Assembly: GCA_031292355.1 (NCBI GenBank) | Contig: JARLHI010000057.1 | Span: 62,001-126,000 of the forward strand | Length of the DNA stretch: 64,000 nucleotides | Origin: Candidatus Obscuribacterales bacterium | Lineage (GTDB): Bacteria > Cyanobacteriota > Vampirovibrionia > Obscuribacterales > Obscuribacteraceae | Reading direction: 5' to 3' | In this document: positions 1 through 8,278 of the stretch, in pieces | How the letters are laid out: every line of letters begins with the position of its first letter | How positions within the stretch are numbered: position 1 is the stretch's first letter | Position numbers and translations under genes: made by a program | Notes under the pieces: model-generated | What the model was told of the DNA's origin: nothing | Database searches by the model: none | The model's input: the letters and a program-made list of their open reading frames with translations, nothing else

Positions 1-1179
1 GCTAGCTGTTTGAGCTTCAGCGGGCTTAATCTCGCTGGACTTTTTGCCACCCATAAATGGAATCTTAGGCATCTTGGGCATGATACTCAAAGTTTTGCCC
101 ATAATTCCTTTCCCATTTTTGTCGGTCTTTTTGGAATTTGCAGAGACGCCTGGAGCTTTCACTTCGCCAGGCTGCTCGACAGCGTTCGAGGAAATCTTTT
201 CAGTTTGCTCGCTGGCGGCCTTTTGATTGAGTTCGTAAGCGCTCAAAGTTTCTTTGCTCTTGTTTTGAGCATGCTTATCGAATGCCACTGGTTTTGCGAC
301 TTTAGCTTTAGCTGCGGCTTCTTTCTCTTTCTGTTTTTCAGCAGCTTGTTTTTGCCTTTCGGCAGCTTGCTTTTCAGCTGCATCTTTCTTAGCTAACTTT
401 TCTTGGCCAGACTCTTTCTCTTTGTCAGAGCCTTTGATCTTTTTGGGCATTTCTGCCATTTTCTCGCCGACAGACTGTGTGCCGTCTTTCAGCTTATCGC
501 CTGTAGACTTCATTCCACTGCCAAGAGCCTTTGCCCCTTTCATAAAGAATGTACCGGAGGCTTTAGCACCACTGGCAATTCCTTCACCCATTTTCTTCGT
601 TCCATTGACCAGTTTTTCATTGGCAGCTTTCGTGCCATCCATCAAACCATTGTCCTTGGCTTTGGCCGTTTTGGGTGCATTCTTTGCATCAGCAGAGGCG
701 GCCGTTGTGTCGGCGTCATCTTTACTGGCGACTTTAGTGTCTTTCTGCTCTTTAGCTTTCGGCGCTTTTGCTACCTTAGCTTTCGGCTTTTTGATTTCTT
801 GGACAATTTTAGGCAATTTGAGCTTGGAGTCTTTGGGCACTTTCGCCACCTTCGACGGCTCTTTTTCACCGGCTTCGGCAGCTTCTGGAGCAACGTCCTT
901 GCCAGCTTTCGGCTCTTTGGAAGCTTTGGCGGCTTTGACTGGCTTATTAGCCTTCAGTTGTTTGAACTCGTTGTTCTCACCCACTGTGACATAAGTTGTG
1001 GATGTTTCTACTGCTTCAGGCTCAGGGGCAACAGATCTGGTTCGAACACTGGGTGCAGGTTGGGCATACGGATCGAGAGGAGAAGTTTGAGGCGCGGCTA
1101 TGGCAACAGAACCAGCCAGGAGAAGCCCACAGATCAAACTCACAGTCGCAAAACTCTTTGACTGTTTAATGGCGTCCAT
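1..1179 (-). CDS. Exported Lys/Ala-rich protein with 11-residue repeats (C-terminus beyond window)
   Basis: An open frame of 393 codons starts at ATG 1179-1177 and runs off the left edge without a stop. An AGGGAG Shine-Dalgarno lies about 9 bases upstream. Residues 1-29 are a signal peptide: a Lys-containing start, a hydrophobic core LICGLLLAGSVAIA, then Ala-Ala-Pro. The mature part is low in complexity, with a Pro/Ala stretch, a Lys/Ala region (about 75-175), six 11-residue repeats (182-247), a Lys/Glu/Ala/Gln helical region (250-295) and a Lys/Pro/Met tail. I recognise no enzyme domain. It is probably periplasmic or surface located, perhaps binding membrane or polymer. The long open frames on the opposite strand here are mirror images of the Lys/Ala codons. 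Confidence 0.8.
   Translation of the reverse strand, partial: MDAIKQSKSFATVSLICGLLLAGSVAIAAPQTSPLDPYAQPAPSVRTRSVAPEPEAVETSTTYVTVGENNEFKQLKANKPVKAAKASKEPKAGKDVAPEAAEAGEKEPSKVAKVPKDSKLKLPKIVQEIKKPKAKVAKAPKAKEQKDTKVASKDDADTTAASADAKNAPKTAKAKDNGLMDGTKAANEKLVNGTKKMGEGIASGAKASGTFFMKGAKALGSGMKSTGDKLKDGTQSVGEKMAEMPKKIKGSDKEKESGQEKLAKKDAAEKQAAERQKQAAEKQKEKEAAAKAKVAKPVAFDKHAQNKSKETLSAYELNQKAASEQTEKISSNAVEQPGEVKAPGVSANSKKTDKNGKGIMGKTLSIMPKMPKIPFMGGKKSSEIKPAEAQTAS
439..636 (-). repeat. Six tandem 11-residue repeats inside the exported Lys/Ala-rich protein
   Basis: Read on the minus strand, residues 182-247 divide into 11-residue units: GTKAANEKLVN, GTKKMGEGIAS, GAKASGTFFMK, GAKALGSGMKS, then two units with Gly shifted by one (TGDKLKDGTQS, VGEKMAEMPKK). 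Gly-x-Lys followed by a small or hydrophobic residue recurs each 11 residues. An 11-residue period is typical of amphipathic helices that lie on lipid surfaces, as in synuclein, perilipin and LEA-type proteins. The protein resemblance is by pattern, not by demonstrated homology. Confidence 0.75.
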
Positions 1180-1417
1180 AAAACAAACACTCCCTTGTCC
1201 ACCGAATCAACGCCTTTTATAGCACAAACTTGGAAGTGGTCATGAGCCTCTTTAAATGCATGGCTAGGCACATTTGGCCTCATACCAAGAGGAGATGGGC
1301 ATCGGTGCCTTGCCGAAGGTGACTCTCAAATGTTTATAATGTGAGGATGATATTGCGTGATTTTGAAAGATGTTGGTCAGCATTATCTACCGCTCATCCA
1401 AAAAGGAAAAAACTGGC

Positions 1418-1582
1418 ATGCAAAGCTTTCAAACAACCTGGCCCTTGTTTCTGACAATTCTCATCGGCTATCTGGCTCTATCGCTGGTCATTGGCGCGAA
1501 GAGCATCTACTTTGAGCCATTCAACGGTAAAGAAGACGAAAAACCGGAAACTCCTAAAGTTCCAGACGTTGTCTCTGAATAA
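1418..1582 (+). CDS. Small single-pass membrane protein, unknown function
   Basis: This encodes 54 residues starting MQSFQTTW. One transmembrane helix (about residues 8-27, PLFLTILIGYLALSLVIGA) is followed by an acidic, Pro-rich tail ending in Val-Ser-Glu. I chose the ATG at 1418 because AAGGAA sits about 10 bases upstream. An in-frame ATG at 1370 would add 16 residues but has a poorer ribosome site. I do not recognise the family. It stands alone between a minus-strand exported protein and a convergent Usp gene. Confidence 0.6.
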   Translation: MQSFQTTWPLFLTILIGYLALSLVIGAKSIYFEPFNGKEDEKPETPKVPDVVSE

Positions 1583-1592
1583 CCATTCAGCT

Positions 1593-2096
1593 TCAATTCA
1601 AAGAGTCTTCGACTGATGAAGCAGCCTGCCCGGCATGACCGGCAGAGGCATTCTCTTTGAGCCTTACTATCTCAACTGAGCAATTAGCGTGCGAAGCAAT
1701 CGCTTCGGAGACGCTACCGAGCAAAAATTTAGTGAATCCACGTCTTCCGTGCGAACCAACGACGATAAGGTCGGCTGGCCATTCGCGGGACACTTCGAGA
1801 ATGCGCTCTTTTATATAGCCTTCGTGCACTTCACCCAGAACATTATCAGCACCAAAAGTTTTGCTCAAAGCCGCCTTGGCTTCTTCAATTAGTAGATTAG
1901 AACTTTGCGAAATGGCCTTTTGAGCCTCCATTGCCAGTGGCACATAGTTCGTCTGCCAGCCAGCGTACTCAGGGTGGAATGGCTCGACTACCGTAATCAC
2001 ACTAAATTTAGTGCCAGGCGCCCATGGTCTGTCTAAAACGGCATCTAGAGCAGCTTTTGAGTAGGGAGATTCGTCGATCGCTATTAATACATTCAT
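1593..2096 (-). CDS. Universal stress protein (single UspA domain)
   Basis: The protein has 167 residues and begins MNVLIAIDESPYSKAALD, the usual first beta strand and helix of the UspA fold. The nucleotide-binding signature G-x2-G-x9-G-S is seen in VVGSHGRRGFTKFLLGSVSE, which points to an ATP-binding Usp. A Gly/Ala/Ser-rich tail of about 20 residues extends past the domain. Longer upstream reading is possible, but the family N-terminus fixes the start at 2096. Usp proteins are cytoplasmic and associated with stress or energy limitation. A second, tandem Usp gene lies at 9.4-10.3 kb. It is divergent from the chorismate mutase gene. Confidence 0.9.
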   Translation of the reverse strand: MNVLIAIDESPYSKAALDAVLDRPWAPGTKFSVITVVEPFHPEYAGWQTNYVPLAMEAQKAISQSSNLLIEEAKAALSKTFGADNVLGEVHEGYIKERILEVSREWPADLIVVGSHGRRGFTKFLLGSVSEAIASHANCSVEIVRLKENASAGHAGQAASSVEDSLN

Positions 2097-2219
2097 CGTT
2101 AACCAATTGTTCTCGCCAACATTTTCATTATATATAACTGCATGATATGGTGAACTAAGTTTCGCCCACCTCGCGAAAGTAATTTTAGCCTTATGCCCGA
2201 GCAAGGAAGTGATCTGCAA

Positions 2220-2558
2220 ATGACCAAATCGGAAAACGAACTGGAAACTGTAAATGATCAGACAGAGCAAAAAAAATCAGAGCTGGCGCAGTTGCGTGCC
2301 GAAATAGATAAGCTCGATTCAGAAATTGCATTGCTGCTTGCCAGTCGTTATGAGCTGGTGCAAGAAATCGGCAAAAGAAAGAGTGTGCACCACATTCCTG
2401 TGCTAGATCCAGAGCGAGAAAAAAACATTATTGCAAAAGTGCGTACAAAAGCGAAAGACGAAAACTGCGCAAATTTTATTCAGAAAATCTTCGAACAGAT
2501 TTTCAAAGCCAGTCGCGACAAACAAGTAGATGATATGAGCAGCAAAGGACAGCGATAA
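2220..2558 (+). CDS. Chorismate mutase, AroQ-type helical domain
   Basis: The 112-residue protein carries the AroQ chorismate mutase pattern: LRAEIDKLDSEIALLLASR, then VQEIGKRK, then LDPEREKNIIAKV. These include the conserved Arg, Lys, Asp and Arg/Glu residues of the helical active site. The reaction is chorismate to prephenate, the branch toward phenylalanine and tyrosine. No fused dehydratase or dehydrogenase is present. ATG 2220 is preferred because AAGGAAG lies 10 bases upstream. ATG 2193 is in frame without such a site. The aroB-aroC pair converges on it downstream, forming an aromatic block with aroA. Confidence 0.88.
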   Translation: MTKSENELETVNDQTEQKKSELAQLRAEIDKLDSEIALLLASRYELVQEIGKRKSVHHIPVLDPEREKNIIAKVRTKAKDENCANFIQKIFEQIFKASRDKQVDDMSSKGQR

Positions 2559-2584
2559 AGCTCATTTTTAATCGTCGCCTCTCA

Positions 2585-2609
2585 TAATCGGTATTCGCCG
2601 ATTAGATTT
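2585..2609. terminator. Possible bidirectional terminator between convergent genes
   Basis: A 7-base-pair stem (TAATCGG 2585-2591 with CCGATTA 2598-2604) with a 6-base loop is followed by GATTTT. It lies between the ends of the chorismate mutase gene (+) and aroB (-). The stem is short, so this is tentative. Confidence 0.4.
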
Positions 2610-2618
2610 TCAGCTCTT

Positions 2619-3764
2619 TTAAATCACTCGAGCTAAATCATCTGGAGAAATCGGCACATCCAATTCAACTTGCCCTAGTTTTGCTTGAGGCAAAACTAAT
2701 TTGATTTTGTCGCCGTCGCGTTTCTTATCCATGGACATTGCTTCGATCAACTTTTCTGCCCGAAACGCACTCGGTACCTTTGTTGGCAGGCCCGCTTTTT
2801 CCAACATTTGCTGCAATCTCTTCAGCGAATCTTTTTCGATCCTTTTTTGATCGACACTTAATTTGGTATCAGCCACAAGACCAATTGCTACAGCTTCACC
2901 ATGCGACAGTGAATAATCGCCCATTTTTTCCAGCGCGTGCCCCAGAGTATGACCAAGATTCAGACAACGCCGGAGCCCGCTTTCATGAGGATCTTTACCG
3001 ACGACAAATAATTTCATTTTGATGCAGCTTGAAATAATGCCGCCAAGACTTGGATCTTCTGCAGTAAGAGTATGCCCAGCCATGGCCTCCAGCAATTCCA
3101 ATAACGATCGAGGACCCACTTCGTAGTCGGTATGTTTGGCTACTGTATCTTCGATAAGAGCGTATTTGTAGATTTCGCCAAGACCTGATATCAACTGCTT
3201 TTGCGGCAAAGAAACCAGCATTTCAGAATCCGCAATAACAGCTTTTGGAAAATAGAAACTACCAGCCAGATTTTTTCCAGCACTCAAATTGATACCAGTT
3301 TTACCACCAATGGCTGCATCCACCTGTGCTAGAAGCGACGTCGGTAAAAGCACCAGGTTTAGACCACGCATATATGTCGAGGCTGCAAAACCAGCTAGAT
3401 CCGAAACGGAGCCACCGCCTAATGCGACAACAGTATCCTTGCGCTCAAATTTACGATCCTGCAGATGCTCCCATACGCGAATCAGCCATTCTGGAGTTTT
3501 GCAGGCTTCGCCATCGGGCACCTCAAGCGTCGTGACTTGAAAATCTTCCGAAGGCAAAACCGCCATCACATCACGCAACCAGTGCACCGCTGTCGATGGC
3601 TGACAAATAAGCAAAACTCGACGACCGGAGCCAATTTGTGCAAGCACGCTATTGAGCTTGTGTCGAGCACCAGAGCCAACTGCGACTCTTGTTTTTACTT
3701 CGAGGGTAGTGTTCCAATTAATGGTAACAACCGGACCGCGATGACGTTTATGGCGCATTGACAT
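2619..3764 (-). CDS. aroB: 3-dehydroquinate synthase
   Basis: This 381-residue cytoplasmic enzyme converts DAHP to 3-dehydroquinate using NAD and a divalent metal, the second shikimate step. Family marks include GGGSVSDLAGFAAS (nucleotide binding), LPTSLLAQVDAAIGGKTGIN, SGLGEIYKYALIED, LNLGHTLGHALE and SHGEAVAIGL. The last three carry the metal-binding Glu and His residues. The length is normal, with a short basic N-terminal addition. Its ATG overlaps the aroC stop by one base (TAATG), with GGAG just upstream, so translation is probably coupled to aroC. Confidence 0.96.
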   Translation of the reverse strand: MSMRHKRHRGPVVTINWNTTLEVKTRVAVGSGARHKLNSVLAQIGSGRRVLLICQPSTAVHWLRDVMAVLPSEDFQVTTLEVPDGEACKTPEWLIRVWEHLQDRKFERKDTVVALGGGSVSDLAGFAASTYMRGLNLVLLPTSLLAQVDAAIGGKTGINLSAGKNLAGSFYFPKAVIADSEMLVSLPQKQLISGLGEIYKYALIEDTVAKHTDYEVGPRSLLELLEAMAGHTLTAEDPSLGGIISSCIKMKLFVVGKDPHESGLRRCLNLGHTLGHALEKMGDYSLSHGEAVAIGLVADTKLSVDQKRIEKDSLKRLQQMLEKAGLPTKVPSAFRAEKLIEAMSMDKKRDGDKIKLVLPQAKLGQVELDVPISPDDLARVI

Positions 3765-5071
3765 TAGAATTCTCCTGCTGCATCTTCGTTACCGGTAGGT
3801 TCCTTTGATTGCTCATCGGTCGCCAAGCTCGATTTCGCCTTCACTGCAGGCTTCGCGAACTTAGGTGTTTGACAAAATTTACGATAATCATCGACTGATT
3901 TTTTCAAGTCATAGATGTTGTCACCACCAAATTTGTCGAACAGAGCGTTCGCCAAAATCAAGCAGACCATCGCGCGACAAACCACAGAGGCGGCTGCTAT
4001 CGCACAAACATCCGAGCGCTCATAATGAGCTTTATCACCAGCAAACTCGGGAAAATTGACCGAATCAAGACCAACACGAATGGTTGGTATTGGTTTCATG
4101 TAGGCGCGAATAACCAGCCGCTCACCATTCGTCATACCGCCTTCAAGACCACCAGCACGATTAGTTTTGCGGCTGAAAGGCAAATTAGATCCATCGGCAT
4201 TGTGCTCTGAACCAGGATAAATAGCGTCATGCACGTGCGAGCCTAAATCCTGCGATGCAGCCACTCCGTCGCCGATTTCAACAGCTTTCATGGCTTGAAC
4301 GCTCATCAAAGCCTGAGCCAGTTGTCCATCCAGTTTGCGGTCCCACTGAGTGTAACTGCCCAATCCAACAGGTAAACCTGAAACTACTACTTCAACAATA
4401 CCACCCAAGCTATCGCCCTTCTGCCACGTGTCTTTAATCAATTCCTTCATCGATTCACAGGCATCGGCATCAGCGCAAAAAAGCTCAGAGTTTTTCACAA
4501 TCGCTTCAATTTCAGCAACAGACATATTCGGGTCAATCGCTTTTGCCTTGATTGGTCCAATTTGCAGGACATGACTGGTTGCTTCAATGCCAAATTGTTG
4601 CAAAATCTGTCTGGCAACGGCACCACCAGCTACACGGGCTGCAGTTTCCCTGGCGCTTGCCCTTTCTAGAACATCGCGAATATCGTGTTGTCTGTATTTG
4701 AAAGTGCCGGAAAGATCGGCGTGCCCTGGTCGAAAACGCTCGATTGCTTTTTTCTGCATTTGCTCGATTACTTCGGGCGCCGTTTCATCAACTGCTTCTA
4801 CCGACATGACATGTTGCCAGTTTTCAAAATCGCGATTGCGTACAAGCATCCCCAGAGGCGCACCAGTGGTAATACCATGCCGCACTCCACCAATAATTTC
4901 AGCCTTATCTGTTTCGATTTTTTGCCTATTGCCGCGACCATAGCCCTGTTGACGTCGCGACAAATCTTCATTTATGGAAGCCACAGAAAGGGGCAAGCCC
5001 GCAGGCACACCGTCTAAAATACAACTCAGGGTGGGTCCGTGCGATTCGCCGGATGTTAAAAAGCGCAACAT
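3764..5071 (-). CDS. aroC: Chorismate synthase
   Basis: The 435-residue protein makes chorismate from EPSP with reduced FMN. It begins MLRFLTSGESHGP, has the YGRGNRQKIETDKAEIIGG region, the central signature around FRPGHADLSGTFKYRQ and RERASARET-like DVLERASARETAARVAGG, and SRKTNRAGGLEGGMTNGE near residue 310. It is longer than the usual 350-390 residues because of a charged, Lys/Glu-rich C-terminal tail of about 45 residues without known function. It is the first gene of the aroC-aroB pair and diverges from aroA, whose start lies within 18-60 bases. Confidence 0.96.
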   Translation of the reverse strand: MLRFLTSGESHGPTLSCILDGVPAGLPLSVASINEDLSRRQQGYGRGNRQKIETDKAEIIGGVRHGITTGAPLGMLVRNRDFENWQHVMSVEAVDETAPEVIEQMQKKAIERFRPGHADLSGTFKYRQHDIRDVLERASARETAARVAGGAVARQILQQFGIEATSHVLQIGPIKAKAIDPNMSVAEIEAIVKNSELFCADADACESMKELIKDTWQKGDSLGGIVEVVVSGLPVGLGSYTQWDRKLDGQLAQALMSVQAMKAVEIGDGVAASQDLGSHVHDAIYPGSEHNADGSNLPFSRKTNRAGGLEGGMTNGERLVIRAYMKPIPTIRVGLDSVNFPEFAGDKAHYERSDVCAIAAASVVCRAMVCLILANALFDKFGGDNIYDLKKSVDDYRKFCQTPKFAKPAVKAKSSLATDEQSKEPTGNEDAAGEF

Positions 5072-5089
5072 CGTTTGTCTAAAGTCTCA

Positions 5090-6454
5090 ATGAAAGCAAA
5101 AAGTAAGCTGGCTCAATCTTACAATAAGGAGATGACTATCAAAACTACCAAAACGAAACTTGCAGGCGAAATTTTCGTTCCAGGAGACAAATCAGTCTCT
5201 CACCGAGCTCTAATGTTTGCCGTCTTCAGCCAGGGCAAAAGCCGGGTTACCGGTCTATCGCCTGCTCAAGACTGCCAGTCGACTATGGACTGTTTGCGCC
5301 AATTAGGACTTGACTTCTCACTAGAGACGACCGGCAATACCGGAAGCACTCACGCTCAACCCGTCACAATCATTCATTCGCCGGGTCTTTCCGGTCTCAA
5401 AAGCTCGGACAAGCTCATGGACGCAGGCAATAGCGGCACAACAATCCGTCTGCTTTCGGGAATTTGCGCTGGCTTGCCTTTTGAAAGCCGCTTTGACGGT
5501 GATGAATCTTTGCGCAAACGACCAATGGCACGCGTTTTACAGCCATTAGCCGAGATGGGCGCGAAATTTCGCTACGAAAAAGAAGAGGGCAAGCCACCAT
5601 TTATAATTGCTGGCGGGAATCTCCAAGGCCGCGACTTTGTTCTAAAAGTCGCTTCAGCCCAGGTTGAAACGGCATTACTGCTTGCCGGACTGCAAGCTAG
5701 TGGCCGCACCAGCGTGCAGTTGCCTCACATCGCTCGCGACCATACCCAAAGAATGTTTCAATATTTAGGTCTTCCGTTCGAACGTGACGCCCAGGGCAAA
5801 ACAACTGTGGCTCGATTGACCGCTTCAATTGCACCATATGAATTGACTGTGCCTGGAGATATTTCTTCAGCAGCATTTTTTATGGTGGCAGCCTCATGTC
5901 TTGAAGGCTCGAATATTCTTTTAAAGAACGTCGGCTTCAATCCAGGGCGCACCTTGATATTTGATGTTCTCAAAGAAATGCAAGCTGATGTCAGCCTGGA
6001 AAACGTTCGTGAACAGTGTGGCGAACCGGTAGCAGACATCAGAGTAAAGGGCGTAAAACGCTTAAAAGGAGCCACCATATCCGGTGAAAAGATAGCCTCT
6101 GGTGTCGATGAAATTCCTATCCTCGCTTTAGCTGGAAGTTTGTGCGATGGGCAGCTTAAAGTGACCGACGCTTCAGAATTGCGGCACAAAGAAAGTGACA
6201 GGCTCGCTCTTATTGCGCAAAATATTGGAGCCATCGGGGGCTTAATTCAAGAATTCGATGATGGTTTTATCATCACGGGTCAAGAACAACTCAAAGGCGG
6301 CGGACATTGGCAGACAAAATTAGATCATCGCCTGGCTATGTCCGGTCTCGTCGCCCAGGCGTTGTGCAAGAGCCCACCCGAAATCGAAGAAATTGCCTCT
6401 GCTGGGATATCCTATCCGCAATTCAAACGAGACTTTGACATACTCGTAACGTAG
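5090..6454 (+). CDS. aroA: 3-phosphoshikimate 1-carboxyvinyltransferase (EPSP synthase)
   Basis: This enzyme joins PEP and shikimate-3-phosphate to make EPSP. Seen: PGDKSVSHRALMF at the N-terminus, DAGNSGTTIRLLSG, FDGDESLRKRPM, SAQVETALLLAGL, ARDHTQRMFQYLG and ELRHKESDRLALIAQNIGA. The pattern is closer to the SAQ/RDH class than to the E. coli class. Two positions that I remember as usually Lys and Glu in that class (SAQxK, RDHTE) are Glu and Gln here. The start is uncertain: TTG 5075, ATG 5090 and ATG 5132 are in frame. ATG 5132 fits the family N-terminus best, but its AAGGAG abuts the codon with no spacing. The gene is divergent from aroC. Confidence 0.94.
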   Translation: MKAKSKLAQSYNKEMTIKTTKTKLAGEIFVPGDKSVSHRALMFAVFSQGKSRVTGLSPAQDCQSTMDCLRQLGLDFSLETTGNTGSTHAQPVTIIHSPGLSGLKSSDKLMDAGNSGTTIRLLSGICAGLPFESRFDGDESLRKRPMARVLQPLAEMGAKFRYEKEEGKPPFIIAGGNLQGRDFVLKVASAQVETALLLAGLQASGRTSVQLPHIARDHTQRMFQYLGLPFERDAQGKTTVARLTASIAPYELTVPGDISSAAFFMVAASCLEGSNILLKNVGFNPGRTLIFDVLKEMQADVSLENVREQCGEPVADIRVKGVKRLKGATISGEKIASGVDEIPILALAGSLCDGQLKVTDASELRHKESDRLALIAQNIGAIGGLIQEFDDGFIITGQEQLKGGGHWQTKLDHRLAMSGLVAQALCKSPPEIEEIASAGISYPQFKRDFDILVT

Positions 6455-6550
6455 AATATAGGGGGCTTGAAGAAACCAGATGCCAAAGTCAACGTCCATA
6501 GACTCACTAACAACATTTTCGGGCACCAGTGCAAACAAAGGAAAAACAAA

Positions 6551-7120
6551 ATGAGGCTGCAAATAACTGGAATAGTTCTTGCCTTAGTCACACAAATGGC
6601 GGTCTCAAATTGCGCTAACGCCCAGGCTGCAAATTCTGCCGCCGCCACCACCGGTGCTGCTGCCACGTCTCCAGCCGTGCTAAAAGACTGGTTTAGCAAA
6701 TACGATGAAATCAGACGTGAAGCGCAAATGAATCCCGTCGACAAGCAAAAGGCCGACTCCATGCTGTCAAAGGGTCTGGCCATGTTTGTGCCAGGACCGG
6801 AAAAAATGGAAATTCAAACTCTTTTGCAAAAGCTGCAGCTTAAAAATTCAATCGCCGCCGATAAACTGAAAAAGCTCAATTTGTACCCTGAGACTAAGGC
6901 TCTGCATTTTGGCTATTATCAATACTTCAATGATGCTCAGACTCTTTTTGGTGACTATCTCAAAGTGCAAGATAATCTCATGGCCAAAGATGCCCAGGGC
7001 AATAGTGTGATGGGTCAGTTGATGGGTAGAAAAGCTGCTCTTGAACAGTTGGACATCAAAAATAAGGCGCTCGACGAACAGCTACGTCAACAGCTCGGTA
7101 TTGCCCCTTATCACTATTAG
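6551..7120 (+). CDS. Exported protein of unknown function
   Basis: The 189-residue protein begins MRLQITGIVLALVTQMAVS with a signal peptide ending near NCANAQA. The mature part starts with an Ala/Thr-rich linker and then looks all-helical, with many Lys, Leu and Gln residues and a Tyr-rich segment HFGYYQYF near residue 118. It ends in a Tyr-His-Tyr. AAAGGAA lies 9 bases upstream of ATG 6551. Upstream in-frame codons back to 6467 lack a ribosome site and would bury the signal peptide. I do not recognise the family. It follows aroA by about 100 bases and may be read with it. Confidence 0.75.
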   Translation: MRLQITGIVLALVTQMAVSNCANAQAANSAAATTGAAATSPAVLKDWFSKYDEIRREAQMNPVDKQKADSMLSKGLAMFVPGPEKMEIQTLLQKLQLKNSIAADKLKKLNLYPETKALHFGYYQYFNDAQTLFGDYLKVQDNLMAKDAQGNSVMGQLMGRKAALEQLDIKNKALDEQLRQQLGIAPYHY

Positions 7121-7174
7121 CGTTCGGTCATATTCGATCATCTTCGATCGTATCGTATTCCAGCGTTTTCGAAG

Positions 7175-7882
7175 TTATAGATAAACGTCTGCTTTATGTC
7201 GATAGAGTTTGCGCACAGTATTTAAATCGCGCGGCGAAAGTTTTGAATTTTCGTCTGTTTTGGCACACATCAAATCATCTGGATCAGGGCTGTGACCAAG
7301 CAAGCCAATTGCGTGTCCTAGCTCATGCTCAATTATATTTCGCAGAACAAAGGTTCTCTGAGAAGTTGGACGGGCATCCAACGCGCTCATATTGACTTCC
7401 ACAATCTGTGGTGGCACACGTACTCTTCGATGGCCGACGAAGGGCAGTACCCTCTTTCGAAAATGCCACTCCATTAGAGTGTGCCCACCGTCAGAAGCGG
7501 TGTTCGAAAGCGCTTCTGTGCGCTGCGGTAGAGAGACAAATTTAATCAGCACCCGTGCCGCTGCCTTGTCTGAAACACTTTCAAACGAAATCAAACCATC
7601 AGTGCCCTCGTGCCACAAAGAGAATGCCTGCTCACAGGCGTCACGTTCCTCTAATTGTTGGCTTTCTATGAACACTTGCACCGGCATCCTTTCATAGCGA
7701 AAAACCTTTCCTTTGGTGTCTGTCAAAATAGTGTCCAGATAATCATCCCTTTTTGCCCCGGATTCCGAATCAAGCGCCTGCACGCCTACAATGTTCAGGC
7801 AAAAACACATCGCGAGAGCGATTGCGCTTACACAACGACGCCAAGCTGTGCGATTGTCCCTATAGTTTTGAGCCATATTCAT
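7175..7882 (-). CDS. Exported matrixin-like zinc metalloprotease
   Basis: With the start at 7882 the protein has 235 residues. A signal-type helix (about 16-36, ending VGVQALD) leads into a catalytic domain. The zinc-binding motif HELGHAIGLLGH (residues 186-197) has all three His and the general-base Glu of metzincins. A Met follows eight residues later (PDPDDLM), consistent with the matrixin Met-turn. The upstream MPVQVFIE and AFSLWHE segments resemble the edge strand and helix of this fold. No propeptide cysteine switch is evident. It is probably periplasmic or secreted; the substrate is unknown. It diverges from the 101-residue gene at 7973. Confidence 0.85.
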   Translation of the reverse strand: MNMAQNYRDNRTAWRRCVSAIALAMCFCLNIVGVQALDSESGAKRDDYLDTILTDTKGKVFRYERMPVQVFIESQQLEERDACEQAFSLWHEGTDGLISFESVSDKAAARVLIKFVSLPQRTEALSNTASDGGHTLMEWHFRKRVLPFVGHRRVRVPPQIVEVNMSALDARPTSQRTFVLRNIIEHELGHAIGLLGHSPDPDDLMCAKTDENSKLSPRDLNTVRKLYRHKADVYL

Positions 7883-7972
7883 AAATGAACGGTGCGACCA
7901 GATGAAATTTAGTTGCCACCACAAAGACTTGTGATAACTTAAGGATACAAAAGCTTGACCGGGTAACAGCAG

Positions 7973-8278
7973 ATGGACGACCGCCTGAAAGAACTGGCAC
8001 AAGAAAGATACGGTCAAAAAGAGTATCTAAGCACTCTTTTCGAATTAGCTCTGGAAGAGAAGTGGTTCGATCTACAACATTTGATCCAGCACGATATGGC
8101 CAAAGCAATCCTTGCTGATTACTCCCAGGAGCTGGGCAAAGACTACCTCAATCAGGAAGTTTTTTACAATAACTGGGAAGACGTCATTCAAGTTGGCTGG
8201 GCGGCATTTTGCAAGCACACGGGTCTTTCTATGGAACAGGTCAATGTGCGCCTGCAAGCCTTGAGAAACGCCATCTAA
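7973..8278 (+). CDS. Small protein of unknown function
   Basis: This 101-residue soluble protein begins MDDRLKELAQERYG. It is mostly helical, rich in Leu, Glu, Gln and Trp, with no signal peptide or membrane segment. The ribosome site is weak. Its stop codon overlaps the stop of the convergent multicopper-oxidase homologue (shared bases 8275-8278). I do not recognise the family. The spacing from the divergent protease gene, about 90 bases, leaves room for a two-way promoter. Confidence 0.65.
   Translation: MDDRLKELAQERYGQKEYLSTLFELALEEKWFDLQHLIQHDMAKAILADYSQELGKDYLNQEVFYNNWEDVIQVGWAAFCKHTGLSMEQVNVRLQALRNAI

Noticed and set aside
10..1161. Open frames on the + strand over the first 1.1 kb (128, 252 and 190 codons)
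   Set aside because: They are mirror reading of Lys/Ala codons of the minus-strand gene, giving Phe/Leu/Cys-rich nonsense without ribosome sites.
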